From: Paraburkholderia sediminicola
Lineage (GTDB): Bacteria > Pseudomonadota > Gammaproteobacteria > Burkholderiales > Burkholderiaceae
DNA length: 64,000 nucleotides
Assembly: GCF_902859805.1 (NCBI RefSeq)
Contig: NZ_CADIKC010000008.1
Span: 124,001 to 188,000, forward strand
Direction of reading: 5' to 3'
In this document: one piece after another, positions 52,128-60,312 of the stretch
How the letters are laid out: every line of letters begins with the position of its first letter
Numbering within the stretch: position 1 is the first letter of the stretch
The notes under the pieces: generated by a model
The model's database searches: none
The model's input: the letters and a program-made list of their open reading frames with translations, nothing else
Told to the model about the DNA's origin: nothing
Made by a program: the position numbers and the translations under genes

Positions 52128-52259
52128 CTGTCAGGAAGTGACCGCGGGGCAAGGGCCGCGACGCGGGAACGGCCATCGAATCAGGGCTACGGGGGGCCGC
52201 CAGGGTAAGCTGTGCCTTTCGCAAGTTTTCGCCAGTTCTCGCAAAAAGGGGCAAACCAG

Positions 52260-53027
52260 ATGCGGCGTGTCGTCTTCAATCAGAAGGGTGGCGTGGGTAA
52301 ATCGACCATCGTATGCAACCTGGCGGCGATCAGTGCCAGCGAGGGTTTGCGCACCCTGGTCATCGATCTCGATCCTCAGGGCAATTCCAGTCAATACCTT
52401 CTCGGCGAGCAGGCGAGCGGCCTCAAGCCCAGCGTGGCGGACTTCTTCGAAACGGCCCTGAGTTTCAGCTTCAAGCCCACACCGGTCTCGACCTTTATCC
52501 ACCCCACGCCGTTCGAGAACCTCGATGTGATGCCCTCTCATCCGGAGCTTGACGCTTTGCACGGCAAGCTCGAGTCCCGCTACAAAATCTACAAGCTACG
52601 CGACGCGCTGAATGAACTGGACGATGCGTACGACGCGATTTATATCGACACACCACCGGCCCTGAATTTCTACACCCGCTCCGCATTGATTGCGGTCGAA
52701 CGCTGCCTGATCCCGTTCGACTGCGACGATTTTTCTCGCCGCGCGCTCTATACGCTGCTCGACAACGTCAAGGAAATTCAGCAGGACCATAATTCCGATC
52801 TGGCAGTCGAAGGGATTGTGATCAACCAGTTCCAGCCTCGCGCGAGCCTGCCTGTCCAACTGGTTGAGGAACTGGTCAGCGAGGGCTTGCCGGTGCTGGA
52901 GTCACGACTGTCTTCTTCCGTGAGGATTCGCGAATCGCATCAGCACGCCAAGCCGATGGTTCACCTCGATCCGCGGCATAAGCTTGCGCTGGAATTCATG
53001 GCATTGCATCGCGAGCTGGCTGGATAG
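52260..53027 (+). CDS. Orphan ParA-family ATPase
   Basis: A 255-residue P-loop ATPase of the ParA/Soj group that positions DNA or large cargo on the nucleoid. Seen: deviant Walker A KGGVGKST (residues 9-16) with the signature lysine K9, LVIDLDPQGNSSQYL (Walker A' region) and DAIYIDTPPALNF (Walker B). No ParB gene follows. AGGGG lies eight bases before the ATG at 52260; upstream frame is not family-like. It is divergent from the PHA operon. A role in distributing PHA granules is possible but speculative; chromosome partition is unlikely without a ParB partner. Confidence 0.88.
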   Translation: MRRVVFNQKGGVGKSTIVCNLAAISASEGLRTLVIDLDPQGNSSQYLLGEQASGLKPSVADFFETALSFSFKPTPVSTFIHPTPFENLDVMPSHPELDALHGKLESRYKIYKLRDALNELDDAYDAIYIDTPPALNFYTRSALIAVERCLIPFDCDDFSRRALYTLLDNVKEIQQDHNSDLAVEGIVINQFQPRASLPVQLVEELVSEGLPVLESRLSSSVRIRESHQHAKPMVHLDPRHKLALEFMALHRELAG

Positions 53028-53056
53028 GAAGAGCGCAGCGTCCCGCAGGACGCTTG

Positions 53057-53083
53057 GGGCCTGTTCACGCTGATAACAGGCCC
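53057..53083. terminator. Hairpin between convergent parA and porin genes
   Basis: A perfect 9-base stem GGGCCTGTT / AACAGGCCC (53057-53065 and 53075-53083) with a nine-base loop. No long T run follows on either strand, but position between convergent genes suggests termination. Confidence 0.6.
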
Positions 53084-54234
53084 TAAAACATATGCCGCAA
53101 GCCAGCCATGATGCCTAGCTGGGTTGTGCCATATGCCGAGCTCAGCGCGTTGATGCCCTGGAACTGGGCGCCAACCATTCCGCCGCGGTACAGCGAATAG
53201 TCGACCTCCAGATAGGTATCCGTGCGTTTCGACCAGTTGTAGTCCGCGAGCAGCTGGAATTGCGTCGCGTTCCCGTCGGCCGCTTGCGTTTTTCCGGTCT
53301 GAATCGTGCGCCACACATTCGCAGAAAGGTGAATCACGTCCGCGACCTGCTGCGTCACCCCGCCAAAAAACATCTGACGGACACTGAACGTGTTGAATTT
53401 AAGCGCGGACAATTCCGGCGCGCTGAATGGCCCGTTAGGGAAATTGCCGACAAACCCGGCGTCCTGCCGGTTCCCGGCCCAGCCGGCTGTGAACGTCGTA
53501 TTTTCGAACGTATAGGATCCACCGGCCGTCCAGGATTTGAGGTGCGCGGAAGTGTTCACGGCATCGCGCGAGTCGAGGTACGCCGCAGCGAGGCGCAATG
53601 GTTCGCCGGGCAAATAGAGAAGCGATGCCCCGATCTGACTTCCAGAACCAAATGCGCCTGCATTACCACCAAACGCATACGACACCTCGGCCGTCAGGTA
53701 TTGCCAGCGCGCCGCATATTTGACCATGTTGCTTGTCCACACGCCCTGAGCCATCATGACTTCTGGCCGAAACTGGTAGAAGGTCGGGAGCCAGAGATTA
53801 GTCACGTACGCGCTCAGCACTGCGTCGGCTAGTGGGTTGATCTGACGCCCCATGGTCAACTTTCCGTAACGGCTCGACTGCACGCCAATGTAGGCCGTAT
53901 TGAAGAACGGATAAGCGGGGTCGGTCGCTCCGGAATTCGGAAAGAATCGATTCTCAAGATCGAATATGACCTTCGTTCCTCCACCAATGTCTTCCACTCC
54001 CTTGAATCCGAAGTGGCTCTCGCTTGCGCCGCTGGCGAGACGAACGAGAGAATCGCCTTGCGAATCTGCATGAGTCGTGTAGCGAATTCCCGTATCGACG
54101 AGGCCGTAAAGCGTTACCGACGACTGCGCGGCTGCTGAGACAGCGTACAGCGTCGCAGTGGACATGATGGCAGCAACCACGCGAGCCTTGCATCGATGCC
54201 GCTCTTTCCCAAACAATCTCCTTACCTTCCTCAT
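53083..54234 (-). CDS. Gram-negative porin (OmpC-like, Burkholderia type)
   Basis: Outer membrane trimeric porin of 383 residues. A signal peptide ends at SAAAQS (about residues 33-38). The mature start SSVTLYGLVDTGIRYTTH, the DENRFFPNSG-like loop LENRFFPNSG, the motif YGKLTMGRQINPL and the terminal phenylalanine (LRHMF) are standard in betaproteobacterial porins. GGAG precedes the ATG at 54234. It is the last of three genes on the minus strand after the monooxygenase-esterase fusion and an acyl-CoA ligase, and may provide uptake for the same substrate. Confidence 0.92.
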   Translation of the reverse strand: MRKVRRLFGKERHRCKARVVAAIMSTATLYAVSAAAQSSVTLYGLVDTGIRYTTHADSQGDSLVRLASGASESHFGFKGVEDIGGGTKVIFDLENRFFPNSGATDPAYPFFNTAYIGVQSSRYGKLTMGRQINPLADAVLSAYVTNLWLPTFYQFRPEVMMAQGVWTSNMVKYAARWQYLTAEVSYAFGGNAGAFGSGSQIGASLLYLPGEPLRLAAAYLDSRDAVNTSAHLKSWTAGGSYTFENTTFTAGWAGNRQDAGFVGNFPNGPFSAPELSALKFNTFSVRQMFFGGVTQQVADVIHLSANVWRTIQTGKTQAADGNATQFQLLADYNWSKRTDTYLEVDYSLYRGGMVGAQFQGINALSSAYGTTQLGIMAGLRHMF

Positions 54235-54306
54235 TGACGAACTCCAGTATTATTATGTCGCACTACGAATTTCATTAATCGAACTTGCAGCCCTTCAGGC
54301 AACAGA

Positions 54307-56007
54307 TCAATCCAGCCGGCGGACTTCGGATTGTGCGTTTCGACTCCGCGCTTCCTCTTCCTGCAGCAGTCTCCACTGGATCTTTCCGCTCGCCGTACGA
54401 GGCAGGCTGGCGGCAAACTGAATAACACGCGGGACCTTGTAGGACGCCATGCGCTCGCGGGCCCACGACACAATTTCATCTTCTGTCACGTACTCGCCGT
54501 GCCGGAGCACGATGACCGCCTTGACCGACTCGCCGCGTCGCGGATCCTGAGTCGCAATGACACACGCTTCCTGTATGGCGGGATGCTCGAACAGCATGGC
54601 CTCGACTTCGGCCGGCCAGACTTTGTAGCCGGAGGCGTTGATCATGCGTTTGAGCCGGTCGACGATGAAGAAGTACCCGTCCCGATCTACATAGCCGAGA
54701 TCTCCCGTGCGCAAGTAGCGCTTCCCGTCGATCAGAACGAATGCCTCCTGCGTGGCTTCCGGTGACTTCCAATACCCGTCGAACACTTGAGGCCCGCTGA
54801 CGAGAATCTCGCCTGTTTCTCCTTCACCGAGGGGCTGGAGCGTCTCGGGATCGACAATGAGTGAATCGGTATTGAAGACCGGCACTCCCATGCACTGTTG
54901 CTTGCTGTGCTTCGGCGGATTGATGTGAGTCGCTGCCATCGTCTCGGTGAGGCCGTAGCCTTCCACATACGGAATGCCCCAACGCTTCTCTATCTGCCGC
55001 GCGACAGCCTGCGGCATCGCGGCACCGCCGCCGCTCAGGTACGCAATGGAGCTCAGGTCGAACCTGTTGATATCGGGCAGGTTCAGCAGGTCGATCAGCA
55101 TCGTCGGAACCGTGACCCATGTGCTGACGCGGTGGCGTTCGATTACGTGCGCGGCGCATTTCGCGTCCCAGCGCGTCATGATCGCCATCGTCGCGCCGAT
55201 GTATAGCGGCATGTTCATGCAGTTCTGCATGCCGGTGACGTGAAACAAGGGCACGGAGCACAGCATCACGCTCCCGTTCGCGAGACTCGGCCATTCAGCG
55301 CACGAGACCGTTGAATGCATCACGCTACGATGAGTGTGGATGCACCCCTTGGGGCGACCGGTCGTGCCGGACGTGTACGGAATGACCGCCAGATCTTCGG
55401 GCCCGGATTCGTGGCCGCGCGGAACACACGCACGTGAAAGCGCCTCATTCCAGCCGATTGGAGCAGCCTCGCCGTCTACAGAATCTGCATGAGGCTGCGC
55501 GCCGGACGATGTCAGAACGTCAGGCAGCGGCAGATCGGTCTCCTCACGAAGATAGTCGGCATAACGTGCAGAGATCACATAGTCCACGTGACGACCCGAC
55601 AGCGGCCGTACGTGCTCCATGAGTTCAACGCCCACAAAGGCGACTCTAGCCCCGCTATCTTCAAGTATGTGTTGCAGCTCCGCCGTCCGGTTCATCGGAT
55701 TGACGGGCACCACTACCGCATCCGCGCGCAACACCGCATAGAAAGCGATGACGAACTGCGGACTGTTCTGCATATACAGGACGACGCGCTCACCCCGGGC
55801 GATGCCGCAGTGCTGCTGCAGAAATCCGGCCATCGCATCGACTTCGCGCCGCAACTGCCCGTAGCTGACGGTGCTGCCGTAGTAAAGGATTGCGGCCTTT
55901 TCCGGATCGCGGTCCGAGGAGACTTCGAGATTCGTGTACAGCGATGTCTGCGGCGCGGACAGTTGCCGCGGCACGTCGACCCGCCGACGCGTTGATGTTG
56001 CCGTCAT
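54307..56007 (-). CDS. Acyl-CoA ligase (AMP-forming)
   Basis: ANL superfamily ligase of 566 residues. Seen: PYTSGTTGRPKGCIHTH (about residue 210), VEGYGLTETMAATH, the hinge DRLKRMINASGYKVWPAEVE and the catalytic C-terminal lysine RTASGKIQWRLL. An insertion rich in serine/alanine (about 160-190) lies before the ATP motif. It resembles long-chain-fatty-acid and aromatic-acid CoA ligases; substrate cannot be fixed. GGAG precedes the ATG at 56007. It follows the fusion gene by 67 bases and may activate an acid set free by the esterase half of that protein. Confidence 0.9.
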   Translation of the reverse strand: MTATSTRRRVDVPRQLSAPQTSLYTNLEVSSDRDPEKAAILYYGSTVSYGQLRREVDAMAGFLQQHCGIARGERVVLYMQNSPQFVIAFYAVLRADAVVVPVNPMNRTAELQHILEDSGARVAFVGVELMEHVRPLSGRHVDYVISARYADYLREETDLPLPDVLTSSGAQPHADSVDGEAAPIGWNEALSRACVPRGHESGPEDLAVIPYTSGTTGRPKGCIHTHRSVMHSTVSCAEWPSLANGSVMLCSVPLFHVTGMQNCMNMPLYIGATMAIMTRWDAKCAAHVIERHRVSTWVTVPTMLIDLLNLPDINRFDLSSIAYLSGGGAAMPQAVARQIEKRWGIPYVEGYGLTETMAATHINPPKHSKQQCMGVPVFNTDSLIVDPETLQPLGEGETGEILVSGPQVFDGYWKSPEATQEAFVLIDGKRYLRTGDLGYVDRDGYFFIVDRLKRMINASGYKVWPAEVEAMLFEHPAIQEACVIATQDPRRGESVKAVIVLRHGEYVTEDEIVSWARERMASYKVPRVIQFAASLPRTASGKIQWRLLQEEEARSRNAQSEVRRLD

Positions 56008-56074
56008 GTCTACTCCGGGCGTGAAAAACCAAATGCTCTGATAGGGCAAAGCGACTTGAAACCGGGTGCCGGCG

Positions 56075-58207
56075 TCACGCGAAAATCGCGAGCTCGCGAC
56101 TCCACTGGCCGATTTCTTCGAGCGTCTCGGCGGTTTCCGGCAAGAATGGGAAGAGCGTGAAGACGTGAACCGAATCGATCACCATCTTCAACGTCACGTT
56201 CGCGCCGGCTGCCTTTGCCCGCTCCGCAAAACGAGTCGTGTCGCTTTCCAGTACTTCGCCCTCCACTGCCGAAAGAAACACCGGCGGAAGATCTGCGAGG
56301 TCCGCGAACAACGGCGACACCATTGGATCGGTCGGCTCGTGGCCCTGAAAGTACGACGCGACAAGATTGGAAAGCGTCTCGCGATTCGCGGCCGGGTCGT
56401 CGCCGGAATTCGCCATGACGGAGGGTCCGCCAAGCGTGAGGTCAGTGAGCGGGCAGATTGCAATGACGCCGCCCGGCAACGGCAGCCCCGCGCGACGCAA
56501 CGCGGCAGCAAGCGCCAAAGCGAGGCCGCCCCCGGACGATTCACCGCTCAGAAACACTGTCGACGGATCGACACCCGCTGCAAGCAAGCCGCGATAGGCG
56601 CTGAATGCGTCATCGAATGCCGCCGGATACGGATGCTCGGGCGCGAGGCGATAGTCGACCGTGTAGCACGGACCGTTCAGCGCGCGTGAGAGACGGCTTG
56701 CGTATTCGACCGAACTTCTGGCCGTTCCCAGCACATAGCCGCCGCCGTGAAAGTGCAACACGGTCGCCTTGTGCCCTGCTCCCGCTGCAACCACGCGCAA
56801 CGCGCTCACCCCGTGAAGATCGACGTCCGTCACTTCGGTGCTTGCCGGCGCGGGGAACTGCTCCAGAAGAAACCGTTCATAGGCTGCGCGCTGCCCCCGG
56901 TCGCCACGCGCAATGTCATCCGGCTTGAACACGCCCTTCCAGAGATCGAAAGCACGCTGGCTCTCGGGGCGCGCCATCCGCTTTCCTTCGCGTGCCGCGC
57001 TCAAACCTACGACCTCGCCCGGCGGCAGCTTGACGGCCTCGAGGATGTTGTGCCCCCACGCGAACGACCACGATGCCTCAGCGAGCGGATCGATGCGCGA
57101 GAGTCCCTTCAGGCGTCCGTTACGCTGACGCACACGCGCCTCGTCAGGTTCGTGTGCCCAATCGACGACAAAGCGCGCGCCCGCCTGAATCCGCGTCGTA
57201 CGCGGCTGGCGGCGCCGTTCGTATTCCAGCAACGCGTCCTGAACGCCGGCGGGGCCATGGTTCCCGAGACAGGTGGCGAGGACCCAGGCGTCTTCGATTG
57301 CCTGGCAGGCGCCTTGCGCCAGGTACGGCACCATTGCATGCGCGGCGTCGCCGAGCAGCGCGATGCGTCCGGTACTCCAGTGCTCGATCGGGTCCCGGTG
57401 GTACATCCCCGTGATGAACGTTGAGTCCACCGCTTCCAGCAACTTCTGGACGGTCGGTTCGGACCCCTCGAACGAGCGCCGCAGTTGCGCCACGTCCCCG
57501 GACTGCGTCCACGACTCGCGGCTCACTTCGGTTGCTGGCACCGACGCAAGAATGCTGTAGAGGTCCTTGCGCACCCAGTACGAAACGATATTCCTGCCCA
57601 CGCCGAACCAGTTGTTCCCCGCCACCGGCAACCTCAGGCCCGCGAGCCGGTCAGCAGGGATAAGCGAGCGCCACATCAGGATGTTGGCGAACTGCTTCTC
57701 TTCGGGTCCCCGAAGAGCCGTCCGAACGGCAGAGTGAATGCCATCCGCGCCGATCACGGCGTCGCCACGAATCACTTCGCCGTTTTGCAGCGTGACGTAA
57801 GCACCTTCGTCGTCCTGGGACACCGACGCAACCTCCGCTCCCAGCCGGATCACATTGGGCGGCACGGCTTTCGCGAGCAGGTCGATCAGGTCGGCGCGGT
57901 GGACGTTGTAAAGCAACGCGCCGTAGCGTGCCTCGGCTTCCTTGCCCAGAGGAGCCACGTACAGGAGACGCCCTGTCGACAATTCGAGGTAGTCAAAGCG
58001 CGCCGGCACGGTCGCGATGCTCGCCAGCGCCGGCTCGAGCCCCAGTTCCCGCAACACGATCGTGCCGTTCGCAGCGATCTGGACGCCCGCTCCGACCTCG
58101 GTCAATTGCGGGGCGCGCTCCAGTACAATCGGCTCGATACCGTGGCGCAGCAACGCCAGAGCGGTCGTGAGTCCACCAATGCCTCCTCCAACAACTATGA
58201 CTTTCAT
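56075..58207 (-). CDS. FAD monooxygenase - HSL-type esterase fusion protein
   Basis: A 710-residue protein joining two enzymes. Residues 1 to about 390 are a class A flavin monooxygenase of the salicylate / 3-hydroxybenzoate hydroxylase group: GGGIGGL (7-13), the DG motif VIGADGIHS (151-159) and GDAAHAMVPYLAQGACQAIED (286-306). Residues about 440-710 are a hormone-sensitive-lipase-type hydrolase: HGGG oxyanion loop (487-490), nucleophile S557 in GESSGG and H681 in DSVHVF; the acid residue (E651 or D656) is unclear. No stop or frameshift splits them. AGGAG precedes the ATG at 58207. It is the first gene before an acyl-CoA ligase and a porin, divergent from TetR. Likely job: hydrolysis of an aromatic ester and ring hydroxylation. 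Confidence 0.88.
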   Translation of the reverse strand: MKVIVVGGGIGGLTTALALLRHGIEPIVLERAPQLTEVGAGVQIAANGTIVLRELGLEPALASIATVPARFDYLELSTGRLLYVAPLGKEAEARYGALLYNVHRADLIDLLAKAVPPNVIRLGAEVASVSQDDEGAYVTLQNGEVIRGDAVIGADGIHSAVRTALRGPEEKQFANILMWRSLIPADRLAGLRLPVAGNNWFGVGRNIVSYWVRKDLYSILASVPATEVSRESWTQSGDVAQLRRSFEGSEPTVQKLLEAVDSTFITGMYHRDPIEHWSTGRIALLGDAAHAMVPYLAQGACQAIEDAWVLATCLGNHGPAGVQDALLEYERRRQPRTTRIQAGARFVVDWAHEPDEARVRQRNGRLKGLSRIDPLAEASWSFAWGHNILEAVKLPPGEVVGLSAAREGKRMARPESQRAFDLWKGVFKPDDIARGDRGQRAAYERFLLEQFPAPASTEVTDVDLHGVSALRVVAAGAGHKATVLHFHGGGYVLGTARSSVEYASRLSRALNGPCYTVDYRLAPEHPYPAAFDDAFSAYRGLLAAGVDPSTVFLSGESSGGGLALALAAALRRAGLPLPGGVIAICPLTDLTLGGPSVMANSGDDPAANRETLSNLVASYFQGHEPTDPMVSPLFADLADLPPVFLSAVEGEVLESDTTRFAERAKAAGANVTLKMVIDSVHVFTLFPFLPETAETLEEIGQWSRELAIFA

Positions 58208-58244
58208 GCTAAGTTTCTCCTGCCGAGTTAGTTATTGCAGTGTA

Positions 58245-58254
58245 GTTAATTAAC
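58245..58254. promoter_or_regulatory. Palindrome GTTAATTAAC, candidate TetR operator
   Basis: A perfect 10-base palindrome in the short (63-base) divergent region between the fusion gene and the tetR gene; a related GTTAGTTA lies at 58227-58234. It is well placed for a regulator controlling both directions. Binding is inferred. Confidence 0.5.
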
Positions 58255-58270
58255 CCGACACGGTAAAGTA

Positions 58271-58948
58271 ATGACGACGCTAGGGAAAACCCTTCGCTCG
58301 GATGGAGCGGAGACACGAATTCGCTTAAAAGAGGAAGCTCAACGCCTGTTCGCGCTGCGCGGACTGGATGGGGTTTCTGTGCAGGACATCATTTCCGCCG
58401 CAGGACAACGCAACAGCGCCTCGCTGCGCTACTACTTCGGCAACAAACTTGAACTGGCACGTGAGCTGGTCGTCGACGGTGCGCGCCTGATCGACGAAGA
58501 CCGTCAGGCTCGGCTCGACAGACTGGAGGCGGAGGAAGGGATAACCGTGCGCGCGGTATTAGGCGCGCTGCTCTTTCCGATGCTTGAATTGGCGGATCGC
58601 ACGGGTCAGGCGACGTATATCCGCATGATCGCCAACTTGCAGTTGAACGACCGCGCGTTCTTGCGGGAAGCGCTGGAAAACAAGTGGAATCTGGGTTATC
58701 AGCGTTGCAACGCCCTGCTCAGGAAGCTGCTTGCCGATATTCCGCCGGCAATCGTCGATCACCGGCTGTCGCTCGTGGGCATCTACGGCAATGCCTCGCT
58801 GGCAGCGTGGGAAGCGAGCCGGGACAGTGGCGATTCGGGAGGGCTCTGGTCCCCGCAATACGCCGTATCGAACTTGATGGACAGCTTTGAAAGCATACTC
58901 ACCGCAGAGCCGTCGGAAGAAACACGGTCGCTGCTGGGGGAAATTTGA
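58271..58948 (+). CDS. TetR-family regulator
   Basis: Regulator of 225 residues. The N-terminal HTH (residues 15-65; GLDGVSVQDIISAAGQRNSASLRYYFGNK contains the turn and recognition helix) is typical; the rest is a helical ligand-binding domain with a C-terminal part of the TetR_C group. It is divergent from the monooxygenase-esterase fusion gene with a 63-base spacer that contains an A/T palindrome, so repression of the fusion-ligase-porin operon is likely. The ligand is unknown; an aromatic or acyl-CoA compound is a guess from context. Confidence 0.9.
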   Translation: MTTLGKTLRSDGAETRIRLKEEAQRLFALRGLDGVSVQDIISAAGQRNSASLRYYFGNKLELARELVVDGARLIDEDRQARLDRLEAEEGITVRAVLGALLFPMLELADRTGQATYIRMIANLQLNDRAFLREALENKWNLGYQRCNALLRKLLADIPPAIVDHRLSLVGIYGNASLAAWEASRDSGDSGGLWSPQYAVSNLMDSFESILTAEPSEETRSLLGEI

Positions 58949-58969
58949 CGGCGAGTGCCATCGGCATTA

Positions 58970-59335
58970 CTAAGCAATGCTATCCAGCATGTCCAGCAAC
59001 GCATTTCCATCAACCGGTTTGCGGAAGAAACCTAATGCGCCTCTGCGCAGGTAATAGTCTTCCGTATGCTGGCTCGGCTTGCCCGTGATAATGATGACCG
59101 GCGTGGCTACGCCCGAATGAACCGTTCTATCGAGCACCTGAATGCCGTCAATGGGCCGCATTCCCAGATCGGTAATGACGCATACCAGACCCGCGTAGCC
59201 GTCGGCAAAAAAATCCAGAGCGGATTCGTAGGCCCGTGTTCCGTACCCGCCGGAGGCCAGCAGATTCGCCAGAGACGTCAGAACGCGTCGGTCATCATCA
59301 ATCACGGCAACGGTTCGAGCCGGAGGCGTGGACAT
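58970..59335 (-). CDS. Single-domain response regulator receiver
   Basis: A 121-residue CheY-like receiver with no output domain. Acid pocket D13-D15 (VIDDD), phospho-acceptor D56 in VITDLGM, T84 and K106 in FRKPVD are all present, so it can be phosphorylated. It is most like the receiver of FixJ-type regulators. It lies 43 bases after the FixJ-type gene on the same strand, with GGAG before the ATG at 59335. It may act as phosphate sink or bind the neighbouring sensor kinases. Confidence 0.9.
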   Translation of the reverse strand: MSTPPARTVAVIDDDRRVLTSLANLLASGGYGTRAYESALDFFADGYAGLVCVITDLGMRPIDGIQVLDRTVHSGVATPVIIITGKPSQHTEDYYLRRGALGFFRKPVDGNALLDMLDSIA

Positions 59336-59378
59336 TTTTTTCTCCGGTCATCGGGTCCAACGCCGAATTGGCGTTGGG

Positions 59379-60014
59379 TCAGGCGCAGAAAGTGGTTATG
59401 GGCGATGTTTCGAGCTGCAGTTTTCCCGCCTGCCTGACCAGCGTGGCAAACGAATCCGCTCGCATCTTTCTCATGATGTGGCCGCGATGGACCTGCACCG
59501 TGTATTCGGTAATCCCAAGTACTGCTGCCGCCTGCTTGTTGAGCAGGCCGCTGGCGAGTAGCGGCAGGAGCTCCTGCTCGCGCGGCGTGAGCGTTTGATA
59601 AAGCGCATGAAGCATCGCCGCATCTTCCGCCTCCTTGCGAAGAACGTGCGCCCGCGCGAGCGCCGCAGCAACCACGCGCATCAACTCATCTTCATCGAGA
59701 GGCTTGGTGAGGAAGTCAACCGCCCCACCCTTCATGGCAAGGACCGTGGAAGGCACATCGCCCTTGCCGGTAATGAAAATGACGGGAATCTGCGAGTCCC
59801 TGACGAGTTTCTGAACTTCCAGCCCACTCATGCCAGGCATTCGCAAATCCAGAATCAGACATGAAATAACATTTTGGCGCGGTGTTTCGAGAAACTCCCT
59901 GCCGGAATCGAATGCGCGGGCATCTCTTCCGTTTGCGCGCAGCAACGAGGTGAGTGCTTCCCGCACGCGCCTGTCGTCGTCGACCACATACACCACCTCA
60001 CTTGCGGATTTCAT
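59379..60014 (-). CDS. FixJ/TodT-type response regulator with LuxR HTH
   Basis: Two-domain regulator of 211 residues. Receiver (about 5-120): acidic V-V-D12-D13-D14, phosphorylation site D56 in LILDLRMPG, T82, and K104 in LTKPLDE. Output LuxR-type HTH (about 140-200): LTPREQELLPLLASGLLNKQAAAVLGITEYTVQVHRGHIMRKM covers its three helices. A GGAGAGG site precedes the ATG at 60014; the in-frame extension is not family-like. A palindrome lies about 150 bases upstream, and a near copy of its half lies before the multi-PAS sensor gene. Partner kinase is probably the product of 60313-61743. Confidence 0.92.
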   Translation of the reverse strand: MKSASEVVYVVDDDRRVREALTSLLRANGRDARAFDSGREFLETPRQNVISCLILDLRMPGMSGLEVQKLVRDSQIPVIFITGKGDVPSTVLAMKGGAVDFLTKPLDEDELMRVVAAALARAHVLRKEAEDAAMLHALYQTLTPREQELLPLLASGLLNKQAAAVLGITEYTVQVHRGHIMRKMRADSFATLVRQAGKLQLETSPITTFCA

Positions 60015-60165
60015 GCGCCCTCTCCGTTGCCTGGTGAAAACCCAGTCTGACGTCGGCACGGATGGTCCACGATAATGCCGCTGAATGTTGTTCTTACGTG
60101 GTCCTGCCGACAAAAAATTATAGTCGCCGGAATCGTTGCCCGGAAGAATTGGCAGCCGTGTTCGG

Positions 60166-60185
60166 CATTACATAAATATGTAATG
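60166..60185. promoter_or_regulatory. 20-base palindrome upstream of the FixJ-type gene
   Basis: CATTACATA and TATGTAATG arms (9 bases each) flank a central AA, about 150 bases upstream of the regulator start codon. A near copy of the right part (CATRAATATGTAATG, 14 of 15 bases) occurs at 62072-62086, upstream of the multi-PAS sensor gene. A FixJ-type autoregulatory site is the simplest explanation. Confidence 0.6.
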
Positions 60186-60312
60186 TCACGGCCCGATGTG
60201 AAACGGTAGGCTTGGAAGGTTTCTGAATACAGCGCGCTGCCGTCACGCCGCGATAACACCGCAGCCGATCACGCTAATTGCCGGACGCGGCTGACAATAC
60301 CCTCGGCTACCG

